Of a stretch of 64,000 nucleotides of DNA, positions 44,601 to 52,550 are shown in pieces. The DNA comes from Beijerinckiaceae bacterium (GTDB taxonomy: Bacteria > Pseudomonadota > Alphaproteobacteria > Rhizobiales > Beijerinckiaceae): the NCBI GenBank assembly GCA_947452005.1, contig CANGBC010000002.1:124001-188000 (forward strand). The letters run 5' to 3'. The notes beneath the pieces were generated by a model that was not told the DNA's origin, made no database searches, and saw only the letters and a list, made by a program, of their open reading frames with translations. How positions within the stretch are numbered: the stretch's first letter is position 1; every line of letters starts with the position of its first letter. A program made the translations under genes and the position numbers.

Positions 44601-44868
44601 CCGCGCGCGCCACCAGCAAAGCAAGATCTATATTGCGAATAGCGCTGATAATATGTTGTTCGAATGCCGTGTTGAGATTGGCTGCATTGAAACGGGCTGT
44701 CGCAATCTCGTTTTGCTTTTGCCGGTCAAAATAAATGGCGAAGGTCACATTGCCGATCACCAGCGCAGCAAGGCCCACCACGGTGGTGGTCTGCATCGCC
44801 GCGCGCAATAGGCGGCGCACGGAAAACGGCACCGATGCAATGTCTGCCTGGTCGATCTGACGTTTCAA
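41659..44868 (-). CDS. Hybrid histidine kinase with Cache, PAS, receiver and Hpt domains
   Basis: 1069 residues. Membrane helices at ~28-48 and ~300-320 bracket a dCache periplasmic sensor; PAS domain ~335-440; HisKA with H in ATMSHEIRTPLSG (~465); ATPase domain with IGNAIKFT and GTGLGLAISRKL; a receiver-like segment without an obvious Asp (~690-800); an intact receiver (~820-935, VVMDVMMPELDG); Hpt domain (~965-1055) with REAHAIKGSAASFG. It holds all relay modules in one chain, unlike the neighbouring kinase. Probably senses a small periplasmic ligand. Confidence 0.9.
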   Translation of the reverse strand: MKRQIDQADIASVPFSVRRLLRAAMQTTTVVGLAALVIGNVTFAIYFDRQKQNEIATARFNAANLNTAFEQHIISAIRNIDLALLVARAEFERDPARFSVEQVARRDYFPKDLAVQLATIGADGWMRSSNLQTSGALDLSDREHFRVHVGNPRDELFISKPVLGRVSQVWTIQFTRKLRDAKGQFAGVLVASVDPHLLSRLYNSIDVGKSGAITLWGTDGAVRARSGMSSDVLGRTLSPPAVQHALAGVSSGTYENTSVVDGVTRLISFRAIPDYPLVVSVALGLDELLAEHERSKAAMLRLVLVIDAALLLIMGFGTVEKYRLNMTREKLHVKAHVLSSTLANMQEGILIVDAQDRVVTINEQAITLLGLAPMSLSLPMAYAKLPLLKREEKLGGVLQDHLELELQAGQIIEVRTSPLPDGGFVKTLNDVSARRRDQDALREARDRAETASRARTAFLATMSHEIRTPLSGIVSMADLMATTPLDQVQRRYVEITRDSAEHLLELLSDVLDVTKLDAAQVQLEAIDFDLLHQLRSALDIVSPKALEKGLPIGCIIAPDVPRALNGDPGRLRQVLINLIGNAIKFTKAGRVLLDVSRVHDEKGEHLLVSIEDTGIGISPENQRDLFLDFSQVDSSISRRFGGTGLGLAISRKLVTRMGGTIGVNSALNRGSTFFFQIPLTGFQEPEHFPLQDMAVAIATRNNFERRLFERQLKPAFARVASFEDTSTAIDWLQRGSGDTRRVLLANASAVPEGSHLSDRGFEAFLLCPRQDFLAHEYASAHGFVGLVQTPIFLDDLRASLAQPTVRPLDIREVNQVSPLAGTLTGLHFLLAEDNVTNQFALSRMLENMGAQVTAVKDGREALEAARLRAFDVVVMDVMMPELDGLAAARAIRALDVAWHNMPMVALTASAFAEDREAAFAAGMNGFATKPITARRLLDAIQACLHRTDDASTDDGAQRADELPLLDRKWLKQLSEDLGAQNLTQALTVFLDDLQRRIDALRDGELAADALRREAHAIKGSAASFGFRRVAHAAEQLELAARQGRNGQFEVLRAALLREAAAAADPLLVV

Positions 44869-44984
44869 GGGCGGCTCCCAGCCAAGCCCTCCATGGCTCG
44901 CTTTGTCACGAGGAAGGCCTTCAATATGACTGACAGCTTAACATTTGCGCTGGGGGCCAGCAAGCCAAGCTAATGGCTTAGCTC

Positions 44985-44996
44985 ACGCTATAGCGT
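44985..44996. promoter_or_regulatory. 12-bp perfect palindrome in a divergent promoter region
   Basis: ACGCTATAGCGT lies in the 294-base gap between the divergent hybrid kinase (minus) and the haem-propeller gene (plus). GCTAA-TGGC-TTAGC at about 44969-44982 is a second inverted repeat. Nothing else recognised in the gap apart from GGGAGGA before the 45163 start. Confidence 0.45.
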
Positions 44997-45162
44997 TGAC
45001 CAATATACGAAAAAACTTCCCTGTCTGGCTTCCGGGGCGTCGTGCTGGGGAGCCCGGGAGGGCCGACTGGCCCCAAAAGGCCCGTTGCAGGATGCGCACG
45101 GCGGGCTTATCCTTTACCCGATCTTTGGCTCCACCAAGAGGGCCAAAGCGGGAGGATAAACT

Positions 45163-47316
45163 ATGCGCCCTAGCACCAAGGCCCTCGCTGCGGCCTTTCT
45201 CACTTATGGACTGATCACGACCATTCCAGCCTATGCCCAGCCGGCCAAGGCTCCGGCTGCCAAATCGATCAAAATCGACAAGGATGACATTGGCGGCACG
45301 GTCACCGGCCCCAACGGACCTGAAGCTGGCGTTTGGGTCGTGGCTGAAACCCACGATCAGCCGGTCCGCTATATCAAGATTGTGGTCACTGACGATCAGG
45401 GCCGCTTCGTCATCCCCGACCTGCCCAAGGGCACCTATGATGTCTGGGCGCGCGGCTATGGACTTGTTGATTCCGACAAGCAGAAAGTCGCGCCCGGCAA
45501 GCTGATTTCGATCACCGCCAAAATTGCGCCCGATGAAAAGTCAGCGGCGCATTATTATCCGGCGATCTATTGGTATTCGATGCTGAAGATCCCGGGCCTC
45601 GATCAATTCGGTGGCAAGAGCGACATTCCCGACAAGATCAAACAGTCCGACTGGCTCAATCTGATGAAGAACAATGGCTGCGTGGGCTGTCATCAGCTCG
45701 GCCAGCTCTCAACCCGCACGATCCCCGAAGCTTTTGGCAAGTTTGACTCAGGCGCAGACGCTTGGGCACGCCGCACGCAGTCGGGCCAGGCTGGTGAAAG
45801 CATGACCAATCTGCTCGCCGGTGAAATGGGCGGTGCGGGCTATAAATATTTCGGTGACTGGACGGACCGTGTCGCCAAGGGCGAATTGCCCAAGTCCAAG
45901 CCGCAGCGCCCGCAGGGCGACGAGCGCAACATTGTTGTGACGTTGCGTGACTGGTATTCCGACAAGAAATATCTGCACGATCTGATTTCAACGGATCGTC
46001 GCAAGCCGACCGTCAATGGTTATGGCCCGCTCTATGGCTCACCGGAATATTCATCCGATCTGATGCCGGTCATGGATGTGAAGAAGAATGACTTCACCAC
46101 TGTGAAAATGACTTATGAGGAAGGCACGCCTGAGGCACTGGGGCCGGGACACGCCGCCGCCAAGGAAGCTCTGCAGCCCTCCGCCTATTGGGGCAATGAG
46201 AAAATCTGGGACACGCATGTCAACAACCACAACAGCATGATCGACCAGGATGGTCGTGTGTGGCTGGCAGCCACCGGCTTCAAGCCGGGCAATCCCGACT
46301 ATTGCAAGAAGGGCTCGGATTTTCCCTCAGCCAAGGCCTTCCCGCTGGATGCATCGCTGCGCCGCATCGCCATGTATGACCCCAAAACCAAGGTCTACAC
46401 GCCTTATCAGACATGCTTCACCACGCATCATCTGAACTTCGGCTACGACAAGGACAATACAGTCTGGGGTTCGGGCGGTGGTCAGGTGCTGGGCTGGCTC
46501 AACACACGCGTGCTCTTGCAGACGGGTGACGTGAAGAAAGCCCAAGGCTGGACACCGCTGATCCTCGACACCAATGGCAATGGCAAGCGCGACGACTATG
46601 TTGAGCCCAACCAGCCGGTCGATCCGACCAAGGACAAGCGCATCATCGCCAGCTTCTATGCAGTCATGCCGCATACAGATGGTTCGGTCTGGGGCACGCT
46701 GCGCTCCAATCCGGGTGCGGTTGTGCGCGTGGTGCCGGGTTCCAACCCGTCAGAAACAGCACTTGCCGAAATCTACAATGTCCCCGCACCGGGCTTTGGC
46801 CCGCGTGGCGCTGACATCGACAAGAATGGCGTTGTCTGGACCTCGCTGGCCTCTGGTCATCTGGGTTCCTTTGATCGTCGCAAGTGCAAAGGCCCGCTCA
46901 ATGGCCCGAACGCGACCGGCAATCATTGCCCTGAAGGCTGGAGCTTCTTCAAATATCCTGGCCCCGGCTTTGACGGGATCGGCGATAACAGCGCTGAATC
47001 GAGCTATTACACCTGGGTCGATCAGCACAACACGTTCGGCCTTGGTGACAATACGCCTGTCTCGACCGGCAATCTCAACGATGGCCTGATCGCGATGAAG
47101 AAAGACGGCACGATGGTCGTCTTGCGCGTGCCCTATCCAATGGGTTTCTACGCCAAGGGACTTGATGGCCGCATTGACGATGCGAAAGCTGGCTGGAAAG
47201 GCCGCGGTCTTTGGGCAGCCAATGGTGATCGCACACCGTGGCTGATCGAGGGCGGCAAAGGCTCACGCCCGCTGGCAGCGCACTTCCAATTGCGCCCCAA
47301 TCCGCTCGCGCATTGA
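45163..47316 (+). CDS. Exported c-haem protein with regulatory-like and propeller domains
   Basis: 717 residues. Signal peptide 1-25 (AYA-QP); carboxypeptidase-regulatory-like beta domain ~43-122 (GPEAGVWVVAE, DDQGRFVIPDLPKGTYDVWARGYG); one c-type haem motif CVGCH (C173, C176, H177); then a ~450-residue region with repeats such as IDQDGRVWLAATGF, DKDNTVWGSGGGQV and DIDKNGVVWTSLASG, like a virginiamycin-lyase-type propeller. The region with conserved His and Tyr may hold an active site. GGGAGGA is 7 bases before the start. The architecture suggests a periplasmic oxidoreductase; the substrate is unknown. Flanked by a sensor kinase and a chemoreceptor. Confidence 0.75.
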   Translation: MRPSTKALAAAFLTYGLITTIPAYAQPAKAPAAKSIKIDKDDIGGTVTGPNGPEAGVWVVAETHDQPVRYIKIVVTDDQGRFVIPDLPKGTYDVWARGYGLVDSDKQKVAPGKLISITAKIAPDEKSAAHYYPAIYWYSMLKIPGLDQFGGKSDIPDKIKQSDWLNLMKNNGCVGCHQLGQLSTRTIPEAFGKFDSGADAWARRTQSGQAGESMTNLLAGEMGGAGYKYFGDWTDRVAKGELPKSKPQRPQGDERNIVVTLRDWYSDKKYLHDLISTDRRKPTVNGYGPLYGSPEYSSDLMPVMDVKKNDFTTVKMTYEEGTPEALGPGHAAAKEALQPSAYWGNEKIWDTHVNNHNSMIDQDGRVWLAATGFKPGNPDYCKKGSDFPSAKAFPLDASLRRIAMYDPKTKVYTPYQTCFTTHHLNFGYDKDNTVWGSGGGQVLGWLNTRVLLQTGDVKKAQGWTPLILDTNGNGKRDDYVEPNQPVDPTKDKRIIASFYAVMPHTDGSVWGTLRSNPGAVVRVVPGSNPSETALAEIYNVPAPGFGPRGADIDKNGVVWTSLASGHLGSFDRRKCKGPLNGPNATGNHCPEGWSFFKYPGPGFDGIGDNSAESSYYTWVDQHNTFGLGDNTPVSTGNLNDGLIAMKKDGTMVVLRVPYPMGFYAKGLDGRIDDAKAGWKGRGLWAANGDRTPWLIEGGKGSRPLAAHFQLRPNPLAH

Positions 47317-47336
47317 TTCGCGCCTGAAACCAAAGC

Positions 47337-47367
47337 AAACCCCCGTACCATCGTACGGGGGTTTTTT
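47337..47367 (+). terminator. Rho-independent terminator after the haem-propeller gene
   Basis: CCCCCGTAC (47340-47348) pairs with GTACGGGGG (47353-47361) around CATC, then TTTTTT. Confidence 0.9.
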
Positions 47368-47388
47368 ATTGCGTGACGCAACGGCATC

Positions 47389-47417
47389 AAGAAGTGCCCA
47401 TTTTTGGCGGACTTCTT
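47389..47417 (+). promoter_or_regulatory. Hairpin in the chemoreceptor upstream region
   Basis: AAGAAGTGCC pairs with GGC-GG-ACTTCTT around CATTTTT. It lies between the preceding terminator and the chemoreceptor gene; no T tract follows. Role unknown. Confidence 0.4.
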
Positions 47418-47451
47418 TATCAAGCACTTAGCAAAAACCCTGTTTCGAAAA

Positions 47452-47460
47452 GACACAATC
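47452..47460 (+). repeat. GACACAATC motif upstream of the chemoreceptor gene
   Basis: Same 9-mer found at 25335-25343 and, inverted, at 23535-23543 and 25351-25359. It lies 93 bases before the chemoreceptor start. Confidence 0.4.
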
Positions 47461-47527
47461 GTAAGTATGTTCATCACAAGAAAAGTAACTTCTGGGTTGT
47501 AACCTGCTCCTGTTTTGAGAATTGATT

Positions 47528-47547
47528 TTGCCTTGCGGCAACAGGAG
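47528..47547 (+). promoter_or_regulatory. Hairpin abutting the chemoreceptor ribosome-binding site
   Basis: TTGCC (47528-47532) and GGCAA (47537-47541) form a tight hairpin ending just before AGGAG (47543-47547), which is 5 bases from the ATG. Confidence 0.4.
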
Positions 47548-47552
47548 TTGTC

Positions 47553-49430
47553 ATGAATCTGACGATTGCGCGCGCCCTCAATACATTCGGCATTGCCGTT
47601 GTGGCCGGGTGTTTGATTATTGCGGCTGCGGCCACTTTTTCCCTTCAGCAATTGCGTGTGGGCGGGGCCGCCTACAGCAATATGATCGCCGGCAAGGATC
47701 TCGTCGCCGACGTTCTGCCGCCACCCCTTTATGTGATCGAGGCCTATCTGAATGCCACGATCATGGCCGATGAAAAAATTTCGCTCGCCGAATCCAAAGC
47801 GCGCTTTGCACCGCTGAAGAAAGATTTTGATGAGCGCCGCGCCTTCTGGGCCAAGAGCGACCTGCCCTTCTATCTCAAGTCAGAACTGGCCGCCTCTTCC
47901 GCTGCGGCAGAGAAATTCTGGAACTTGCTGGAAGACAAATATCTGCCAGCCATTGCCAGCGGCGACACAAAGGCCGTCCGCAAAATTGGTGACGAATTGA
48001 CCGCCCTCTACACGGAGCATCGTCGTGCGGTGGACGTGCTGGTGGTCGACGCCAATAAATTCCTGGCCAATGCCGAGTCGGAGGCACAAGAAGCTGGCAA
48101 TGTCTGGCAGACGGTTCTTCTGTCGACAGCTGCCATGGTCCTGCTGCTTGTTTGCATCGGCGTCTACATCATCCGCAAAAAGGTCGTGCGCCCGTTGCTC
48201 GGCATGGCGGATTACATGACGCGCCTGGCCAAAGGCACTTATGAAGAAGATGTGCCCTTTGCTGATCGTCGTGACGAGATTGGTGAAATGGCTCATGCGG
48301 TCGCCATTTTCCGCGCATCAGCCATTGAGCGACAGCAGGCACGCCAGCGCGAAGACAAGGCTCGCGACGATGCGGAAGCCGCGCGCGCCCAGCAAGAAGC
48401 GCTCGAGCGCGAAGCTGACGCCAAGCGCCAGCGCGTGGTGGAAGCGCTGGCCATGGGACTTGACCATATTGCGCGTGGCGACCTCGCCTTCCGTCTCGAG
48501 GAACCACTCGCCGATGAATATGAAAAGCTGCGCGCTGATTTCAACGCGGCGATTGCCTCGCTTTCGACCACGCTGAAATCGATCTCGGTTGCCACCGAAT
48601 CCGTTCATGGCGGTGCGCGTGACATCACCACCGCTGCGGATGATCTGGCGCGTCGCACGGAACAGCAGGCGGCCGCACTTGAGCAAACTTCCGCTGCCCT
48701 GAACGGCATTGTCGATGCCGTGCGCCGCACGTCTGAAATGTCCGAGAAGGCGCGCGCAGCCGTCACCGCTGCCAAGGTGCAAGCCGATGGTTCAGACGGC
48801 ATTGTGCGCGATGCCATCACCGCCATGGATACGATTGAACAATCGTCGCGCCAGATTGGCGAGATCATCACCATGATCGACGAGATCGCCTTCCAGACCA
48901 ATCTCCTTGCCCTCAACGCGGGTGTCGAAGCGGCGCGTGCGGGTGAAGCGGGCCGTGGCTTTGCCATTGTCGCGCAGGAAGTGCGCGGATTGGCGCAGCG
49001 TTCAACCGAAGCGGCAAAAGCCATCAAGGGTCTGATCTCGACATCATCCGCCCAGATTGAATCAGGGGTGGGCCTCGTGCGCCATACGGGAGAGGCTTTC
49101 TCCTCCATTGGGCAGCATGTGGTGCGCGTCACCGAATTGGTCGAAGCCATTGCAACCTCCGCGCATGACCAATCGGTCAGCCTGCGCGAAGTGAATATTG
49201 CAGTCGGCCAGATGGATCAGAACACGCAGCAAAATGCGGCCATGGTCGATGAGACCACCAGCGCGAGCCATGCCCTCACGGATAAAGCGCATGATCTCGA
49301 ACGACTGGTCGCCCGCTTCACGTTGGATGGCGCACGCCAAAGTCTTGGCCTCGCACGTGCCGATGCCACGCCCAACAATCCGCCGGTGCGCAGCCTGACC
49401 AAACGCATCGCGGCAGCCTTCGGGCGCTAA
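47553..49430 (+). CDS. Methyl-accepting chemotaxis protein
   Basis: 625 residues. Membrane helices at ~10-32 and ~187-207 flank a periplasmic helical sensor of ~155 residues. A HAMP domain (~208-262) and a second HAMP-like segment (~290-345) lead to the signalling domain (~350-600), whose hairpin tip reads IDEIAFQTNLLALNAGVEAARAGE with RGFAIVAQEVRGLAQRS. No CheR/CheB-binding pentapeptide is seen at the C-terminus. No other chemotaxis gene is in the window, so it would work with arrays encoded elsewhere. Confidence 0.92.
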   Translation: MNLTIARALNTFGIAVVAGCLIIAAAATFSLQQLRVGGAAYSNMIAGKDLVADVLPPPLYVIEAYLNATIMADEKISLAESKARFAPLKKDFDERRAFWAKSDLPFYLKSELAASSAAAEKFWNLLEDKYLPAIASGDTKAVRKIGDELTALYTEHRRAVDVLVVDANKFLANAESEAQEAGNVWQTVLLSTAAMVLLLVCIGVYIIRKKVVRPLLGMADYMTRLAKGTYEEDVPFADRRDEIGEMAHAVAIFRASAIERQQARQREDKARDDAEAARAQQEALEREADAKRQRVVEALAMGLDHIARGDLAFRLEEPLADEYEKLRADFNAAIASLSTTLKSISVATESVHGGARDITTAADDLARRTEQQAAALEQTSAALNGIVDAVRRTSEMSEKARAAVTAAKVQADGSDGIVRDAITAMDTIEQSSRQIGEIITMIDEIAFQTNLLALNAGVEAARAGEAGRGFAIVAQEVRGLAQRSTEAAKAIKGLISTSSAQIESGVGLVRHTGEAFSSIGQHVVRVTELVEAIATSAHDQSVSLREVNIAVGQMDQNTQQNAAMVDETTSASHALTDKAHDLERLVARFTLDGARQSLGLARADATPNNPPVRSLTKRIAAAFGR

Positions 49431-49432
49431 AT

Positions 49433-49464
49433 AAAAAAGGGGCGGTTTCAACCGCCCCTTTTTG
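49433..49464. terminator. Bidirectional terminator between chemoreceptor and DUF2189 genes
   Basis: AAGGGGCGGT pairs with ACCGCCCCTT around TTCA, with A run before and T run after, so it works on both strands for the convergent pair. Confidence 0.9.
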
Positions 49465-49466
49465 CA

Positions 49467-50267
49467 TCAGACAAAGGGCGGCCCAATGGCGCGCCGATAA
49501 AAATGCCAGGTCGCATGCGCCAAGACAGGCATGACAATGGCAAGCCCCATAAATGCGGCCAGCATGCCCAGCAGAAGCAAAAGCGCCACACACAGGCCCC
49601 AGAGCAAAACAATGATGAGATTTTCCTTCACCGCACGCAGGCTGGTGGACAAAGCCACCTCGAGCCCGACCTGACGATCCAGCATCATCGGAAAGGAAAA
49701 GACACTCATCGACAAGGCCACCACAGCGAAGAAGAAGCCGATGATATTGCCCACCGCAATCAGACGCAGACCAGCCTGCGTCTCAAATATTTGCGTGAAA
49801 AATTGCCCATAGGTTTTGGCGGGCATATCGCCGAAGAAAAACACATAGAGCACATGGGCTATCGTCAGCCAGGCGAGAAACAGCACAGCCAGCAAAGCGC
49901 CCAGCGCCAGAATCGCACCCAGATTGCGCGCACGCAAAACATTGAACGCATCCTGCCAGGATGGCTGCTCACCACGCTCACGACGACGGCTGATTTCATA
50001 CAGACCAATCGCCGCAAAGGGGCCGACCAGAACAAAGCCCGATAGCAGGGGAAAGAGCAGCCAGAAGCCGTTCTGCCCAGCTGTCACCAGCGCAATCACC
50101 ACACCGGCCACGGGATAAAGCAGACCCAGAAAAAGCAGGTGCGAGGGCATCTCCCAAAAATCGCGCCAGCCCTCCGCCATTGAGCGGGGAATATCGCTGG
50201 CCCGCAGGCGGCGGGTCACAAAGCGCGGCTTGCGCGCCAAACGCAAAGTGTGATCAGTCGAGCTCAT
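49467..50267 (-). CDS. DUF2189 family membrane protein
   Basis: 266 residues with about six hydrophobic helices. The N-terminal RRLRASDIPRSMAEGWRDFWEMP and the helix-rich body match DUF2189 (PF09955), an integral membrane family of unknown function found beside respiratory or stress genes in proteobacteria. Start ATG 50267 is chosen because the earlier in-frame region looks non-coding. Confidence 0.82.
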   Translation of the reverse strand: MSSTDHTLRLARKPRFVTRRLRASDIPRSMAEGWRDFWEMPSHLLFLGLLYPVAGVVIALVTAGQNGFWLLFPLLSGFVLVGPFAAIGLYEISRRRERGEQPSWQDAFNVLRARNLGAILALGALLAVLFLAWLTIAHVLYVFFFGDMPAKTYGQFFTQIFETQAGLRLIAVGNIIGFFFAVVALSMSVFSFPMMLDRQVGLEVALSTSLRAVKENLIIVLLWGLCVALLLLLGMLAAFMGLAIVMPVLAHATWHFYRRAIGPPFV

Positions 50268-50394
50268 GTGAAGCACTCCCGCTCGGGGCATGATCCCACA
50301 CAACGCAAAAGCTGCGGGCGCGCTCCATCTGCATGCGCGAAAAGTCTGATCCATAAAATGGCGCAAGCACCGGCCCCTTAACCTGCCGTTAGAG

Positions 50395-50512
50395 AAATCC
50401 GTCCATGGTCCGGCTCAGGGAAATCTGAGTTTTGCGTATTCCCGACCCTTTCAGAGCCTGTTGGCGCTCGTGAACAAACCCCGCTGGCCCACAGGCCTGC
50501 GGGGTTTTTTGT
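50395..50512 (+). ncRNA. Candidate small RNA or leader ending in a strong terminator
   Basis: In the 348-base gene-less stretch 50268-50615, CTCAG-GGAAAT-CTGAG forms a small hairpin and is followed about 50 bases later by a long terminator at 50475-50511. No start codon with a credible frame precedes it. No convincing promoter was seen on the plus strand. Could be an sRNA or an attenuated leader of the downstream gene. Confidence 0.3.
50475..50511 (+). terminator. Orphan Rho-independent terminator
   Basis: ACCCCGC-T-GGCC pairs with GGCC-T-GCGGGGT around CACA, followed by TTTTT. No gene ends upstream on the plus strand. Confidence 0.8.
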
Positions 50513-50615
50513 GAGCTGGCTCGCCCCATGGTTGCGCATAGGCCGGGATTGCCGATAAATCAGGACGAGAGAGCGCCCAAAAGCGCCAGAGCGACACACG
50601 GGAGCGACGACCAGA

Positions 50616-51662
50616 ATGACCCATCTGACCAGATTGAAAACAGCGGCCTTGGCCACCTGCGCCGCACTCGGCCTGGCAGCCCTGCCCGCGCCCGCACAAG
50701 CAGCGGATTTTTATGCCGGCAAGCAGATCGTCTTTCTGATCGGCAGCGATGCGGGCGGCGGCTATGATCTTTATGCGCGCGCACTCTCACGCCACATGAA
50801 TCGCTTCATCCCCGGCAATCCGGTTTTCGTGCCACGCAACCAGCCGGGTGCGGGCTCTGGCACGGCCGCCGCTTATCTCGCCTCCGTCGCCCCCAAGGAT
50901 GGCACCACGATCGGGGCGCTGTTCCCCGGCGTCATCATCGGACCGCTGCTTGAAGAAAAACAGCAAGGCCTCTTTGACCCGACCAAATTCATCTATCTGG
51001 GCAGCGCGGATTCAGGCACGCGTGTGTGCATCACCTATGAAACGTCAAAGATCAAAACCTTTGAACAGACCCAGACCAACAAGGTGATCATTGGCGCGAG
51101 TGCTGCGGGTGGCTCCACGCGTGACTATGCCTATCTGCATCAGAATGCAGCCGGTGGGCAGTTCAATGTCGTCTCCGGCTATAAAGGCACGGTCGATATT
51201 TTCCTCGCCATGGAGCGCGGAGAAGTGGACGGCATGTGCGGCCTCGACTGGTCGAGCCTGAAATCGCAGCGCCCGAGCTGGGTGGCTGACAAGAAGATCA
51301 ACATCCTCGTGCAAAACGGGCTGGAATCAGAAGCCGAGCTCGACAAGATGGGTGTGCCGACGATCTGGAAATTCATCAAGAAAGACGAAGACAAGCGCGC
51401 GGTGGAAATGGTCTTCAGCCAGCAGATCTTTGGCCGCCCTTATATTGCGCCGCCCGGCACCAATATGGATCAGGTCAAAATCCTGCGCGACGCGTTCATG
51501 AAAACTGTGAAAGATCCTGAATTCCAGGCTGACACGGAAAAGAACCGTCTTGACGTCACGCCCTCATCTGGCGAGCGCGTGCAGAGCGTGATCGAAAAGC
51601 TTTATGCGACCCCGAAAGAGACGATCAAGCGCGCGAAAGAAATCATCTCACCGCCCGCCTAA
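50616..51662 (+). CDS. Bug/TctC-family periplasmic binding protein (first)
   Basis: 348 residues with a signal peptide ending near AQA-ADFYAGK. The family fold (PF03401) is clear: GSDAGGGYDLYARALSRHM, NQPGAGSG, a central mobile region and a conserved C-terminal segment. Such proteins bind carboxylates or other small anions for tripartite tricarboxylate transporters; no TctA or TctB gene is adjacent, so it is an orphan. Its stop overlaps that of the convergent hydratase (CTAA). Confidence 0.88.
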   Translation: MTHLTRLKTAALATCAALGLAALPAPAQAADFYAGKQIVFLIGSDAGGGYDLYARALSRHMNRFIPGNPVFVPRNQPGAGSGTAAAYLASVAPKDGTTIGALFPGVIIGPLLEEKQQGLFDPTKFIYLGSADSGTRVCITYETSKIKTFEQTQTNKVIIGASAAGGSTRDYAYLHQNAAGGQFNVVSGYKGTVDIFLAMERGEVDGMCGLDWSSLKSQRPSWVADKKINILVQNGLESEAELDKMGVPTIWKFIKKDEDKRAVEMVFSQQIFGRPYIAPPGTNMDQVKILRDAFMKTVKDPEFQADTEKNRLDVTPSSGERVQSVIEKLYATPKETIKRAKEIISPPA

Positions 51663-52402
51663 ATCTCGATCCGCAAGGACACACTGCCGATCCCGCCGAG
51701 TTCGCCTTTGAATTCGGCGGGGCCGTCCACTTTCAAAAGCTTGTTGAGCGACCCGGTCGTCACAATCTGACCGGCTTTCAATCCTCCCAGACGATCAACG
51801 CCCGCCGACGCAAAAGCGGCCACCGCCAACAAGGGCTCGCCATCATTGTGGCGCGCCTCGTGGTCGGCGATCAGCGCGCCATCGCGCCACAGCTTCAGCG
51901 CCATGCCACCGCGCGCCACATGGACCACATCGGCTGAGCCGGTGCCTGCAACAAAGCCGCCATTGTTGAGATTATCAGCGAGCTTGGCCTCAAGCGGCGT
52001 GGCATCAAAATCGGCATAGCGCGTGCCCACCAGCTCAATGGCTGCCAGCACTTCAGCACTCGCCGCCAGAACATCATCGATTCCATAGATGCGCCCGGGC
52101 GGCAGGTCGCGCGCGAGCCGGATCGCCAGTTCCAGCTCGACAATCACCCATTGCCCCGCCCCCAGCCGAAAAACCCCGCCATTGGGTCGGCAGTCGCCAG
52201 CAAAGATCGGCCCGGCAATGGGCCGCCCACTACCATCAGGCGCAAAACCCGTCTTCCAGCCCGCCACAGCCTCGCCTGAGAGCCGTGCCACCTCGGCCTG
52301 GGCCTCATAGGCCCCCGCATGGTCGGAAGGCCCCTCTGCGGCCTGCCAGCGATGCAGGGAGCGGGTCTGGCGAGCGCGGGCGAGATTTTGAGCGAGCGTC
52401 AC
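51659..52402 (-). CDS. 2-keto-4-pentenoate hydratase (fumarylacetoacetase superfamily)
   Basis: 247 residues. The FAH-superfamily core shows GWKTGF, EPLLAVAAF, VIVELELAI (acidic metal ligands) and VTTGSLNKLLKV (Lys near the active site). It resembles MhpD and 4-oxalocrotonate decarboxylase enzymes of aromatic breakdown, which act on 2-hydroxypenta-2,4-dienoate and similar substrates. No other aromatic-degradation gene is present in the window, so the physiological substrate is uncertain. Confidence 0.8.
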   Translation of the reverse strand: MTLAQNLARARQTRSLHRWQAAEGPSDHAGAYEAQAEVARLSGEAVAGWKTGFAPDGSGRPIAGPIFAGDCRPNGGVFRLGAGQWVIVELELAIRLARDLPPGRIYGIDDVLAASAEVLAAIELVGTRYADFDATPLEAKLADNLNNGGFVAGTGSADVVHVARGGMALKLWRDGALIADHEARHNDGEPLLAVAAFASAGVDRLGGLKAGQIVTTGSLNKLLKVDGPAEFKGELGGIGSVSLRIEI

Positions 52403-52461
52403 GTTTGGCCTCGGTAATCGTCAGAATCGGGGTTCAGGCGGGGACAATAGACGTTTTCAGG

Positions 52462-52490
52462 TTGATCTCACTCCTCAAATGGGGCATAGA
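52462..52490 (+). promoter_or_regulatory. Candidate promoter for rpmJ
   Basis: TTGATC (52462-52467) and CATAGA (52485-52490) with a 17-base spacer, about 60 bases before the rpmJ start. Confidence 0.4.
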
Positions 52491-52550
52491 CCCGACACGA
52501 AATTCGGATGCGTGGCCCGTCCCGCTCCCCAACTGTTCTAAGGACGAGTC

